From an uncultured Lachnospiraceae bacterium (GTDB lineage: Bacteria > Bacillota > Clostridia > Lachnospirales > Lachnospiraceae): DNA of 47,349 nt. Position numbers and translations under genes: made by a program. The stretch covers positions 1-47,349 of the forward strand of contig CAJUCN010000020.1 in NCBI GenBank assembly GCA_910585005.1, written 5' to 3'. Below are positions 23,414 through 31,026 of the stretch, in pieces. The notes under the pieces are model-generated. The model ran no database searches and was not told where the DNA came from. It saw nothing but the letters and a program-made list of their open reading frames with translations. The number at the start of each line of letters is the position of its first letter. The first letter of the stretch is position 1.

Positions 23414-23439
23414 TTTTTAGTCCGTCAAAATCATCGTCA
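23414..23439 (+). repeat. Right direct repeat flanking the recombinase
   Basis: TTTTTAGTCCGTCAAAAT then CATCGTCA begins immediately after the recombinase stop codon and matches 22279-22304 at 22 of 26 positions in direct orientation. It ends at the base of the terminator stem. Confidence 0.65.
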
Positions 23440-23469
23440 GCAGGGCAGCGCAGTGCCCTGCTTTTCTTT
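23439..23469 (+). terminator. Intrinsic terminator between the recombinase and cpsB
   Basis: AGCAGGGCA (23439-23447) and TGCCCTGCT (23454-23462) form a 9-bp GC-rich stem followed by TTTCTTTT. No clear promoter is visible between it and cpsB at 23545, so expression of the polysaccharide operon may depend on read-through, antitermination or a non-consensus promoter. Confidence 0.88.
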
Positions 23470-23544
23470 TATCCGGGCTGTTTTAGAGGGGGCAGAAGCC
23501 CATTTCGCAGATCATAAAAATTTACGAAATGAAAGGGTAAGAAA

Positions 23545-24273
23545 ATGAGTCCTACAATAGATATTCATTCCCACATTCTGCCGAAAATAGACGACGGAGC
23601 GGAAAGTTTTGATATGAGCATGGCCATGCTTCGTATTGCCTATGAAGATGGGATAGATGGGATCATACTCACCCCACACTATAAACCGGGGCATCATAAT
23701 GCCTGCCAGGAAAAAATAACATTCCTGGCAGGAAAGCTCCGGCAGGAGATGAGGAAAGAAAATAGGGACATCCGGCTTTATGTTGGAAACGAAATTTATT
23801 ACCATGAGGGGATGTTCCGGGAACTGGAGGAAGGAAGGGCATCTGCCATGGCAGGCTCATCCTACATACTAACTGAATTTGGCCCTATGGAGCGTTTTGA
23901 GTACATCAGGGGCGGAATTTATGAGATTCTTGCCCACGGGTACAGACCGATCCTTGCCCATGGGGAGCGGTATAACAGCATTCTTGGGAAAGTAGATAGT
24001 GTAGAAGAACTGATCCGGATGGGATGCAGCGTCCAGATCAATGCCGGGAGCGTTATGGGGAAAGCAGGCTTCGGGGCGAAACAGTTTGCCAGGCGTCTTT
24101 TAAAAGAGGAATTGGTGCAGTTCGTGGCTTCGGATGCCCATAATGCAGATAAGAGGAAACCGGAGCTTGCAGATTGCGGAAACTATATCAGGCGGAAATA
24201 CGGGGAAGACTATGCCGCCAACCTACTCTATAGGAACCCGATGCATGTGATAAAAAATGAGTATATTGGATGA
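23545..24273 (+). CDS. CpsB/CapC family metal-dependent tyrosine phosphatase
   Basis: PHP-fold phosphatase of 242 aa (YwqE/CpsB class) that dephosphorylates the BY-kinase and so controls polysaccharide export and chain length. Metal-binding motifs: DIHSHILPKIDDGAESFD at the N-terminus, TPHYKPGH, NEIYYHEG, ILAHGERY and SDAHNADKRKP. Start ATG 23545 with AAAGGG upstream. It is the first gene of the polysaccharide operon proper, followed at 16 bp by the modulator gene. Confidence 0.94.
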   Translation: MSPTIDIHSHILPKIDDGAESFDMSMAMLRIAYEDGIDGIILTPHYKPGHHNACQEKITFLAGKLRQEMRKENRDIRLYVGNEIYYHEGMFRELEEGRASAMAGSSYILTEFGPMERFEYIRGGIYEILAHGYRPILAHGERYNSILGKVDSVEELIRMGCSVQINAGSVMGKAGFGAKQFARRLLKEELVQFVASDAHNADKRKPELADCGNYIRRKYGEDYAANLLYRNPMHVIKNEYIG

Positions 24274-24289
24274 TACAGGAGAGTACAGG

Positions 24290-25030
24290 ATGGAGAACCA
24301 ACGGAACAGTGAAGAGATAGAGATTGACCTGCTGGAGTTATTTTCAGTGCTTTTTAGCAGGATATGGCTGATCGCAAGTGCGGGGATGTTTTGTGCCTTG
24401 TCCTGCCTTGTAATCAGCAGTTTTGTAGCCACCCCCATTTATGAATCTACCACAAAAATCTATATATTGAATAAGACGGATAATGCTGCTGTCACATACA
24501 GCGATGTGCAGATGGGAACCCAGCTTACCAAGGACTATGCGGAACTGATAGGCAGCAGATATGTATTGGAAGAAGTGATGCAGAAGCTGTCTCTTGATGT
24601 GGAATACAAGGAAATGCTTAAAAAGGTCAGCGTGGACACGCCTACGGATACCCGTATCGTATCCATTACTGTGGAAGATACAGATCCGGTACAGGCGATG
24701 AACGTTGCCAACTGCGTTCGTGAGGTGGCCAGCAGCCATATCCAGAATGTTATGGACATCGAGGCCGTAAATGTGGTGGAGAGCGCCAACATGCCGATGG
24801 AGAAGGCACGTCCAAGCCAGGTGAAGTGGACACTGGCAGGGGGGCTTATAGGGTGTTTTTTGGTATGTGGTTTTGTCCTGATCCGGTATCTGATGGATGA
24901 TACCATCAAGTCTTCAGAGGATGTGGAAAAATATCTGGGACTGAGTACGTTAGCGTTAATTCCGGTGGCGGAGGATGCAACGGACACGAAAAAGAAGAAG
25001 AAAAAGAAAAAGAAGAAAAAGCGGCGCTGA
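24290..25030 (+). CDS. Wzz/CapA-type polysaccharide chain-length modulator with poly-lysine tail
   Basis: Membrane adaptor of 246 aa that stimulates the BY-kinase and sets polymer length. Two membrane helices (about 20-45 and 178-200) flank an extracellular part with IYESTTKIYILNKTD, GTQLTKDYAELIGSR and the Pro-rich NMPMEKARPSQVKWTL before helix two, as in the Wzz family. Start ATG 24290 with ACAGGAG upstream; the frame opens at 24257. Unusually, the cytoplasmic C-terminus ends in eleven consecutive lysines and two arginines (residues 234-246). In Gram-positive systems this tail contacts the kinase, and the kinase here has a long acidic tail. Confidence 0.92.
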   Translation: MENQRNSEEIEIDLLELFSVLFSRIWLIASAGMFCALSCLVISSFVATPIYESTTKIYILNKTDNAAVTYSDVQMGTQLTKDYAELIGSRYVLEEVMQKLSLDVEYKEMLKKVSVDTPTDTRIVSITVEDTDPVQAMNVANCVREVASSHIQNVMDIEAVNVVESANMPMEKARPSQVKWTLAGGLIGCFLVCGFVLIRYLMDDTIKSSEDVEKYLGLSTLALIPVAEDATDTKKKKKKKKKKKRR

Positions 25031-25056
25031 GACCGGTGAAGACAGGGAGATGGAAA

Positions 25057-25965
25057 ATGCAGAGTGTGAAATTACAGTTTGGAGTGCACAGTGATTACCG
25101 TACCAGGGAAGCCTTTAAAACCCTGCGTACGAATATAGAGTTCTGTGGCGGCGTGAAAGTTCTTGCCGTTACAAGCTGCACCCCCAATGAAGGAAAGAGC
25201 AGTATTGCCATGGAGATGGCAAAGGCATTTGCGGAGGCGGGGAATAAGACCATGTTGATTGATGCAGATATGCGTAAGTCGGTACTGGTAGGTCGGTATA
25301 AGACCGGAGCGGTGCGCCTGGGGCTGACACATGGACTTGCAGGGAAAGCAAATTTTACGGATGTAATGTGTGAAACAAACATACCCAACCTTTATGTGGT
25401 ATTTTCCGGGCCGGTGCCGCCCAATCCCAGTGAACTATTAGGAGGGGAACGGTTTGCTTCTGTGATAGGCATACTGAGGGATACTTTTGACTATGTGATC
25501 ATCGACACGCCGCCTCTGGGAAGTGTGATTGATGCGGCAGTGGCAGCAAAGAACTGTGACGGCGTGGTGATGGTGATTGAGAATAATGCAATTAGCTATA
25601 AGTTTGTACAGCGTGTCAAAGACCAGCTTGACAAGGCGGATACCCGGATATTGGGTGTGGTGTTGAACAAGGTGGATATGACTGGAAAAGGATACTACGG
25701 ACATTATGGAAAATATTACGGCAAATATTACGGGAAATATTATGGCAGATATGGCGAGGACGGCATAGAGAACAAAGTAAGCGCTGAGCGGGAAAGGCCG
25801 TACCAGGATGATATGGAAGAGCCGGATGATCTGTTTTTAGAGGAGGATTCTGAGGAAGAGCCAAAGTCGGAATCTGTTGAAACGGTAACGCCGGGAGGAA
25901 TTATGGCGGCCGGAGCAGCCATGACGGAAGAAGGCGGCGATATAGAGTACCTGGAAGATCTTTAG
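25057..25965 (+). CDS. BY-kinase (CapB/CpsD family) with acidic C-terminal extension
   Basis: Cytoplasmic autophosphorylating tyrosine kinase of 302 aa. Walker A is CTPNEGKSS, Walker A' is LIDADMRKS and Walker B is YVIIDTPP; the adaptor-binding start is EAFKTLRTNIEF. A tyrosine cluster made of repeated KYYG units (about 212-233) is the autophosphorylation site. BY-kinases usually end there, but this one continues for about 70 residues rich in Asp/Glu (for example DDLFLEEDSEEE, EYLEDL). Start ATG 25057 has AGGGAG upstream; the frame opens at a GTG at 25036. The acidic tail could pair with the poly-Lys tail of the modulator; that is inference. Confidence 0.94.
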   Translation: MQSVKLQFGVHSDYRTREAFKTLRTNIEFCGGVKVLAVTSCTPNEGKSSIAMEMAKAFAEAGNKTMLIDADMRKSVLVGRYKTGAVRLGLTHGLAGKANFTDVMCETNIPNLYVVFSGPVPPNPSELLGGERFASVIGILRDTFDYVIIDTPPLGSVIDAAVAAKNCDGVVMVIENNAISYKFVQRVKDQLDKADTRILGVVLNKVDMTGKGYYGHYGKYYGKYYGKYYGRYGEDGIENKVSAERERPYQDDMEEPDDLFLEEDSEEEPKSESVETVTPGGIMAAGAAMTEEGGDIEYLEDL

Positions 25966-25983
25966 GAAAGGCAGGGAATCGGG

Positions 25984-26418
25984 ATGAGACAGGGTAGATT
26001 GGCAAGTATCATATTTTCCGCGGCAAGCGTGATCGTGACAATGGTCTATATCATTTTTTTCGTGGGGGCGGACCGGAGCGCGCCGGAGTTTACTTATCAG
26101 GAAACAAATGTATCATACCGGGAGGGAATGGATCGGGCAGAATTGTTAACGGGTGTGTCTGCCTATGATGATGGAGACGGCGATGTGACGGAGCGTATCG
26201 TAATAGAGAAGGTGAGTGAAGACAGAGAAGGCGGCTTTGTGGTGGTATTTTATGCGGTCAGCGATCTTTCAGGAAATGCAGCCAAATCTTCCAGAGTGTT
26301 TGATGCGGTTTTTGACCATACGAAGGAAACGGGTAACAAGAACGTGCGGGAGGAAACCGGAAGTTTCCCGGAAGCGGGGATTGAAGCGGAAATAAAAGCA
26401 GGGCGTGGGCCGGCTTGA
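25984..26418 (+). CDS. Membrane-anchored Ig-like (DUF5011-like) protein
   Basis: A 144-aa protein with an N-terminal membrane anchor (IIFSAASVIVTMVYIIFFV) and an extracellular beta-sandwich-like segment: YDDGDGDVTERIVIEKV and VVVFYAVSDLSGNAAKSSRVF. This pattern (cadherin-like start, xYxVxDxxGN end) is typical of DUF5011/HYR-type Ig-like modules that bind or organise surface polymers. The C-terminal 35 residues look disordered. Its role in the polysaccharide locus is unknown; an assembly or wall-retention accessory is plausible. Confidence 0.65.
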   Translation: MRQGRLASIIFSAASVIVTMVYIIFFVGADRSAPEFTYQETNVSYREGMDRAELLTGVSAYDDGDGDVTERIVIEKVSEDREGGFVVVFYAVSDLSGNAAKSSRVFDAVFDHTKETGNKNVREETGSFPEAGIEAEIKAGRGPA

Positions 26419-26470
26419 GTAGATATCATAGGGATCCTTTCAGATGCAAAGGGTTAGCGCGGAGTAGGAA

Positions 26471-27610
26471 ATGAAAAGTAAGAAAAAGCGGGATTATCAG
26501 GCAGATTTGGAAAAAGACCTGTTACTGAACCCGGAGAAATTGGAAAAAAGAAAAAAAGCAAAAAGGAAAAGAATTTTATTTGCAATTTCTTGCGGCGCAG
26601 TTGCCGTGGTAACGATTGCTTTTACTGCATTCCAGGCGGTGCGCGCCGCCGGGAGATCAAGTCTTTATGGCAGGATGCAGGTAGTGCCGGAGTTGATGCC
26701 AGTGCAGGCACAGGAACTACTGGCCGGGGAAGAGAAACAGCGCTGGCAGGAAGGCTGGGTCAAATATCAGGACGGCATTTATGCGTACAAGGAAGAGATT
26801 CTGACTTTTCTGGTTATGGGGATCGATAAGGGCAGCGATGTGAAAGAATCTTCCGGCGGGATCAACGGAGGGCAGGCGGACGCGCTGTTTTTAGCAGTCC
26901 TTGACCCAGGTGAAAAAGCGATCAAGGTTATCGGCATCAACAGGAACACTATGGCAGACATAGATTTTTACAATGAAGAAGGAGCATATTTGTCTACTGC
27001 CAGCGCACAGATTGCTATCCAGCATGGGTTTGGCAACGGCATGGAAGAAAGCTGTGAAAGACAGGTGAAGGCAGTCAGGAGATTATTCTATAACCTGCCG
27101 ATCCATGGCTATGCAGCTATCAATATGAGCGCGATTCCCACCATGAATGACGCAGTAGGCGGGGTGGAAGTGAAAGTATTGGAAGATTTGACGAGGGTGG
27201 ACAAGAATCTGATAAAGGATGAGGACGTACACTTATCGGGAAAGAGCGCATTTTGGTATGTGAAGTACAGGGATACCAATGAATTTGCCTCTGCCGATAT
27301 GCGCCTGGAGAGACAAAAGCAGTACTTGAATGGCTTTATCGGTGCGGCAAAACAGGCAGTGAAAAAGGATCTTGGAACAGCCCTTGAGCTGTATAGCGCT
27401 GTTTCCGGGCAGATGGTGACAGATATTTCTTTGGATGAGGTGGCATACTTAGCCCCCATTGTGGCGGATTACCGGTTTGATCCGGAAGGGTTTTATATGA
27501 TGGAAGGAAAGACGGTGATGGGGGAGGAATATGAAGAATTTTATGTAGATGAAAAGGCGTTGTATGAGATGATACTGGATGTTTTTTATGAGGAAATGGA
27601 AGATGAATAA
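26471..27610 (+). CDS. LytR-CpsA-Psr family glycopolymer ligase
   Basis: Membrane-bound phosphotransferase of 379 aa that attaches undecaprenyl-linked glycopolymers to peptidoglycan. A very basic cytoplasmic N-terminus (KLEKRKKAKRKR) precedes a membrane helix (ILFAISCGAVAVVTIAFTAF). The LCP domain contains FLVMGIDKGSD, QADALFLAVLDPGEKAIKVIGINRNTM and AINMSAIPTMNDAVGGVEV, with DADMRLERQKQYL-like Arg/Asp contacts (ASADMRLERQKQYL). This implies that the locus product is a wall-anchored capsule rather than a loose slime. It overlaps the next gene by 8 bases. Confidence 0.92.
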   Translation: MKSKKKRDYQADLEKDLLLNPEKLEKRKKAKRKRILFAISCGAVAVVTIAFTAFQAVRAAGRSSLYGRMQVVPELMPVQAQELLAGEEKQRWQEGWVKYQDGIYAYKEEILTFLVMGIDKGSDVKESSGGINGGQADALFLAVLDPGEKAIKVIGINRNTMADIDFYNEEGAYLSTASAQIAIQHGFGNGMEESCERQVKAVRRLFYNLPIHGYAAINMSAIPTMNDAVGGVEVKVLEDLTRVDKNLIKDEDVHLSGKSAFWYVKYRDTNEFASADMRLERQKQYLNGFIGAAKQAVKKDLGTALELYSAVSGQMVTDISLDEVAYLAPIVADYRFDPEGFYMMEGKTVMGEEYEEFYVDEKALYEMILDVFYEEMEDE

Positions 27611-28397
27611 AAAGACAGGAAAGAAAAAGAGACGGTCCTTATTTGTGGCAGCGGTAATCGCTATGGCTGTTTTGTCTCTTGGGGGATGCAAAAAGAGTGA
27701 GGAGGCCGCTGCAGAAAAGGAGACTGCCAAAACCGGACAGGAAAAACAGCCTGTATCCGGGATCGCCTATGAGACGGCGGCGGACGCTTTCGTTGATTTT
27801 GGCGTTTTGCAGTCAGAGAACCCGGACATCTTTGGGTGGCTTTATATACCGGGAACCGGCATAGACGCTCCGGTTCTCCAGAGCATGGAGGCGGATGATT
27901 ATTACGAAAGTCATAATGCATACGGGGAGAAAGAAGAGGGGGGCGCCCTTTACACGGAGCTTGCCAACCTGAAAAATATGTGTGATTTTAACACGGTCAT
28001 TCATGGCAAGACTTCCAAGGATGGCAGGAAAGGGCTGTTTGCGGACTTGTATCAGTTTGCAGATCCGGAATTTTTTGACCAGCATGAGGATATCTACTTG
28101 TATATAGATGGGAACCTTTTGACATACACGGTGTTTGCCGCATATGAGCGGGACAATACCAGCCTGATCAGGGATTATGATTTTACTTACGGCCTTGGAT
28201 GTGAACAGTTCCTTGAGGAGCTGTATGAAAAAGAAATGGGAAAAAATCTGCGTGAAGGATGGGAAGGGGTGACCCCCTATCATTTCCTGCTCACTCTCAC
28301 CACCCGTCAAGGCGGGGATGCAGGAAAACAGTTTATTGTAGTCGCAGCCCTTGTAGGAGATGCGGCAGGAACCATAGACCGTACGGTGGAATGGTAA
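27603..28397 (+). CDS. Lipoprotein class B sortase homologue lacking all three catalytic residues
   Basis: A 264-aa lipoprotein: a basic N-terminus, hydrophobic stretch and lipobox LGGC (Cys29). The rest aligns by eye with class B sortases: GWLYIPGTGIDAPVLQS, GALYTELANL, FFDQHEDIYLYIDGNLLTYTVFAAY and LLTLTTR. The catalytic His of NTVIYGHN is Lys136 in NTVIHGKT; the catalytic Cys of TLSTC is Arg235 in TLTTR; the catalytic Arg eight residues on is Gln243. Transpeptidase activity is therefore not expected. It is in frame and intact, overlapping the LCP gene by 8 bases, so it looks like a retained pseudoenzyme, perhaps a binding or scaffold protein for polymer anchoring. Confidence 0.85.
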   Translation: MNKKTGKKKRRSLFVAAVIAMAVLSLGGCKKSEEAAAEKETAKTGQEKQPVSGIAYETAADAFVDFGVLQSENPDIFGWLYIPGTGIDAPVLQSMEADDYYESHNAYGEKEEGGALYTELANLKNMCDFNTVIHGKTSKDGRKGLFADLYQFADPEFFDQHEDIYLYIDGNLLTYTVFAAYERDNTSLIRDYDFTYGLGCEQFLEELYEKEMGKNLREGWEGVTPYHFLLTLTTRQGGDAGKQFIVVAALVGDAAGTIDRTVEW

Positions 28398-28495
28398 AAG
28401 AGATATTTCCACCTGAAAGGGGATCCCCCGGAAGGTGTAAATATAGACCACACTTAGGATATCCGGGAAACCGGGAAGAAAGGAGGACATGTCCG

Positions 28496-29092
28496 ATGAA
28501 AAAAATGATCGCATTAGCGTTGGCTGGAGTAATGCTCTGTGCATTGCCGGTAAGTGCAGCAACTAGCCCGACCAGCGGCAGCACATCAGGAAAAACTTCA
28601 AGCGCTCCGGCGCCTGCAGCAGTGGAAGCTACAGCGACCCCTGTATCCGTAGTGGAGGCAGCAGCCGCACAGGGAAAATCTGTTGGTGAATATACCAACA
28701 ATGCTGTAGTGGAAGTTGCCGGCCTTAGCGAGGCAACTCCTATGGGACAGGGCGGACACGTTGTCATTAATGGCGCGCCCAGCAACGTGACCTTTTTCCT
28801 GACGAAGCCGTCAGCAGCAACAGTAAGCTCTGCAAAGAGCCAGGCTGCATCCCTGGGTGGAAAAGTACTCAACGTAGTAGGAACTACTTCACAGGCTGTT
28901 GGTAAGTTCAGTACAGCCCAGGTCAATTTCTACGCGAAGGGTGTAAAGGCAGGACAGCTTATTAAAGTATACCAGTTAGTAAATGGTGAATGGGTAGAGC
29001 TGACCGTGACTGAGATCCGCGAGGACCATGTGGTAGTCAATATGACATCCCATGGGGTATTGGCTTTTATCGAGGTTCCAGCAGCCCAGTAA
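28496..29092 (+). CDS. Secreted beta-rich protein of the polysaccharide locus, unknown function
   Basis: A 198-aa protein with a clear signal peptide (ending LPVSAA) and a Ser/Thr/Ala/Pro-rich linker (about 23-60). The C-terminal domain of about 130 residues looks beta-rich: HVVINGAPSNVTFFLTKP, QVNFYAKGVKAGQLIKVYQL, GEWVELTVTEIREDHVVV and SHGVLAFIEV. No LPxTG or membrane anchor is present, so it is released or held by other proteins. Start ATG 28496 with AGGAGG 9 bp upstream. No family is recognised. It follows the dead sortase by 98 bp, so the two may work together. Confidence 0.75.
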   Translation: MKKMIALALAGVMLCALPVSAATSPTSGSTSGKTSSAPAPAAVEATATPVSVVEAAAAQGKSVGEYTNNAVVEVAGLSEATPMGQGGHVVINGAPSNVTFFLTKPSAATVSSAKSQAASLGGKVLNVVGTTSQAVGKFSTAQVNFYAKGVKAGQLIKVYQLVNGEWVELTVTEIREDHVVVNMTSHGVLAFIEVPAAQ

Positions 29093-29184
29093 AAAATGTC
29101 TCTGTGCATGAATTCGGCTGAAAAAGACGGGATCAGAGCCGCAGAGCAAAAAAGAAAGTACCGAAAAGCTTCAAAAAAACAACG

Positions 29185-29204
29185 ATTAGTCATGCATGAT
29201 TAAT
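29185..29204 (+). promoter_or_regulatory. 20-bp near-perfect palindrome in the gap before the sugar transferase
   Basis: ATTAG and TTAAT flank the perfect 10-bp core TCATGCATGA, with a single outer mismatch. Palindromes of this kind usually bind a dimeric regulator. It lies in the 252-bp gap (29093-29344) that divides the operon's regulatory/export genes from its sugar genes. Confidence 0.5.
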
Positions 29205-29280
29205 TAGGGCGGGTATCCTTAAGTGGCAGCGTCATAAAAAGGTATCCCGCAAAGCAGTAGATTCTTCCGAGTGTGGTGAT

Positions 29281-29308
29281 GCGTGCTGCCACGGATGTGG
29301 CGGCACGC
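29281..29308 (+). other. Strong 12-bp hairpin in the leader of the sugar transferase
   Basis: GCGTGCTGCCAC (29281-29292) pairs with GTGGCGGCACGC (29297-29308) around the 4-nt loop GGAT, with one G-T pair. No T-run follows, so termination is unlikely. It could be a processing or pausing site between operon halves. Confidence 0.7.
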
Positions 29309-29344
29309 TGGAAAAACAGTGGCGTCTATAAGGGGAGAGGAAAG

Positions 29345-29986
29345 ATGGATGGTGTAAAAACACTGGCAGATGATAAGTCTTCTATTGTTTTCGTAGTAGG
29401 TAAACGATGCTTTGATGTGCTGGGGGCCTTGCTGGGATTAATTGTTCTTGCGCCATTATTTTTGCTTATAGCATTGGCAATCAAGATGGAAGACGGCGGA
29501 TATGCCTTTTACAAACAGGATAGGAATGGACGGAATGGGAAAGTGTTTTGTATGTATAAGTTCCGGAGTATGTGTAAGAATGCAGAGCAAATGCATCAAA
29601 GCCTGCTGGGAAAAAATGAATTGGATGGGCCGGCGTTTAAATTGAAAGACGACCCGCGGGTGACGAAAGTAGGACGGTTTATCAGAAGGACAAGTTTAGA
29701 TGAATTGCCTCAGCTTGTCAATATTTTGAAGGGAGAAATGAGTTTTGTAGGGCCGCGTCCGCTGCCAACGTATGAAACAGCGCAATGTGACGATTACCAG
29801 AAGCAAAGGCTGCTGGTAAAGCCAGGGCTGACCTGTTATTGGCAGTGCAGTGGGAGAAATAATCTCTCTTTTGATGAATGGATTGAGCTGGATCTTAAAT
29901 ATATCAGAGAGGCCAGCCTTTGGGTTGATTTTAAAATTATGTGTAAGACGGTTGCCTGTGTTATTTCTGGTGATGGCGCTTATTAA
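29345..29986 (+). CDS. Undecaprenyl-phosphate sugar-1-phosphate transferase (initiating enzyme)
   Basis: Bacterial sugar transferase (WcaJ/CpsE class) of 213 aa that starts repeat-unit synthesis on the lipid carrier. One hydrophobic hairpin (VLGALLGLIVLAPLFLLIALAIK) precedes the catalytic domain with YKFRSMCKNAE, DPRVTKVGRFIRRTSLDELPQ and GEMSFVGPRPL, then KPGLTCYWQCSGRNN. The short form without extra helices is the catalytic core. Start ATG 29345 with GGGAGAGG upstream; the frame opens at 29273. The specific sugar (Gal, Glc or an N-acetylhexosamine) cannot be read off. Confidence 0.94.
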   Translation: MDGVKTLADDKSSIVFVVGKRCFDVLGALLGLIVLAPLFLLIALAIKMEDGGYAFYKQDRNGRNGKVFCMYKFRSMCKNAEQMHQSLLGKNELDGPAFKLKDDPRVTKVGRFIRRTSLDELPQLVNILKGEMSFVGPRPLPTYETAQCDDYQKQRLLVKPGLTCYWQCSGRNNLSFDEWIELDLKYIREASLWVDFKIMCKTVACVISGDGAY

Positions 29987-30021
29987 AATAGTTTGAAAAA
30001 AGTGATTGAAGGAAACGATAT

Positions 30022-30993
30022 ATGGCAGTTTTGGTTTGCGGTGGGGCAGGATACATTGGATCCCACATCAATAAACAGTTAAACAAAGAAGGTTATGAAA
30101 CCGTGGTATTTGACAATCTGGTTTACGGACACAGGGAAGCCGTCAAGTGGGGGAGTTTTGTCCAGGGAGACTTGCAAAACACCGGGGAAATAGAGGCTGT
30201 GTTCCAGACCTATAAGATAGAGGCAGTCTTCCACTTTGCAGCATATGCATATGTGGGGGAAAGCGTTGAAAATCCGGAAAAATACTATTATAACAATGTG
30301 GCAAATACCTTAAATCTGCTTCATGTCATGAAAAAATACGGGTGCACGAAGATGATATTTTCTTCCACCTGTGCCACTTACGGGGAACCGGAGAAGGTTC
30401 CGATCACAGAGGACATGCCGCAAAGGCCCGTGAATCCTTATGGGGTTTCCAAATTGATGGTAGAGCGGATCTTGAAAGATTACAGTAAGGCGTATGGGCT
30501 AAAATTTGTTGTGCTCCGGTATTTCAATGCGGCAGGCGCCGATCCGGAAGGAGAGCTTGGCGAGGGCCATGATCCTGAAACCCATTTGATTCCCTTGATT
30601 TTGGATGCGGCCAGTGGCAGGAGAAAAGAGATCAGGGTATTCGGTACGGACTATGATACGCCGGATGGGAGCTGCATTCGGGATTATATTCATGTATATG
30701 ACCTTGCAACGGCGCACCTACTGGCATTGCATTATTTGGAACAAGGAAAGGAAAGCAATTTTTTCAATTTAGGAAATGCACTTGGAACATCCGTTTTTGA
30801 AGTAATAGAGGCGGTAAAGAGAGTTTCCGGTAAGAAGTTTACGGTTTCCGTATCTGACAGACGCTCAGGGGATCCGGCCAGACTAATAGGAAGCAGTGAG
30901 AAAGCGCAGAGCGTGCTTGGATGGAAACCAGTCTATGGAGACATAGACGTTATTGTGGGACATGCATGGAATTGGCATGACAAAACTTTTTAG
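30022..30993 (+). CDS. galE: UDP-glucose 4-epimerase
   Basis: Interconverts UDP-glucose and UDP-galactose. Rossmann motif GGAGYIGSH, catalytic Ser/Thr region FSSTCATYGEP, YGVSK (Tyr-Lys pair) and RYFNAAGADPEGELGEGHDPETHLIPL are all standard. Length 323 aa is normal. In this operon it would make UDP-galactopyranose, the substrate of the mutase at 37632. Confidence 0.95.
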   Translation: MAVLVCGGAGYIGSHINKQLNKEGYETVVFDNLVYGHREAVKWGSFVQGDLQNTGEIEAVFQTYKIEAVFHFAAYAYVGESVENPEKYYYNNVANTLNLLHVMKKYGCTKMIFSSTCATYGEPEKVPITEDMPQRPVNPYGVSKLMVERILKDYSKAYGLKFVVLRYFNAAGADPEGELGEGHDPETHLIPLILDAASGRRKEIRVFGTDYDTPDGSCIRDYIHVYDLATAHLLALHYLEQGKESNFFNLGNALGTSVFEVIEAVKRVSGKKFTVSVSDRRSGDPARLIGSSEKAQSVLGWKPVYGDIDVIVGHAWNWHDKTF

Positions 30994-31026
30994 CAAAAGA
31001 AGAGAAGGGGAGACAGGGTATTTGTA

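Noticed and set aside
25690..25755. Repeated AAATATTACGG units in the BY-kinase gene as a variable-number repeat
   Set aside because: They encode KYYG repeats expected of the autophosphorylation cluster of this family and differ by synonymous changes, so functional selection explains them.
27813..28926. Minus-strand open frames across the pseudo-sortase and the following secreted protein
   Set aside because: They overlap genes with good starts, signal peptides and family motifs on the plus strand and show only His/Ser/Leu-rich shadow composition.
29226..29250. ops/JUMPstart-like element in the capsule operon gap
   Set aside because: GTGGCAGCGTCA has only a loose resemblance to GGCGGTAGC, and RfaH-type ops control is not expected in this lineage.
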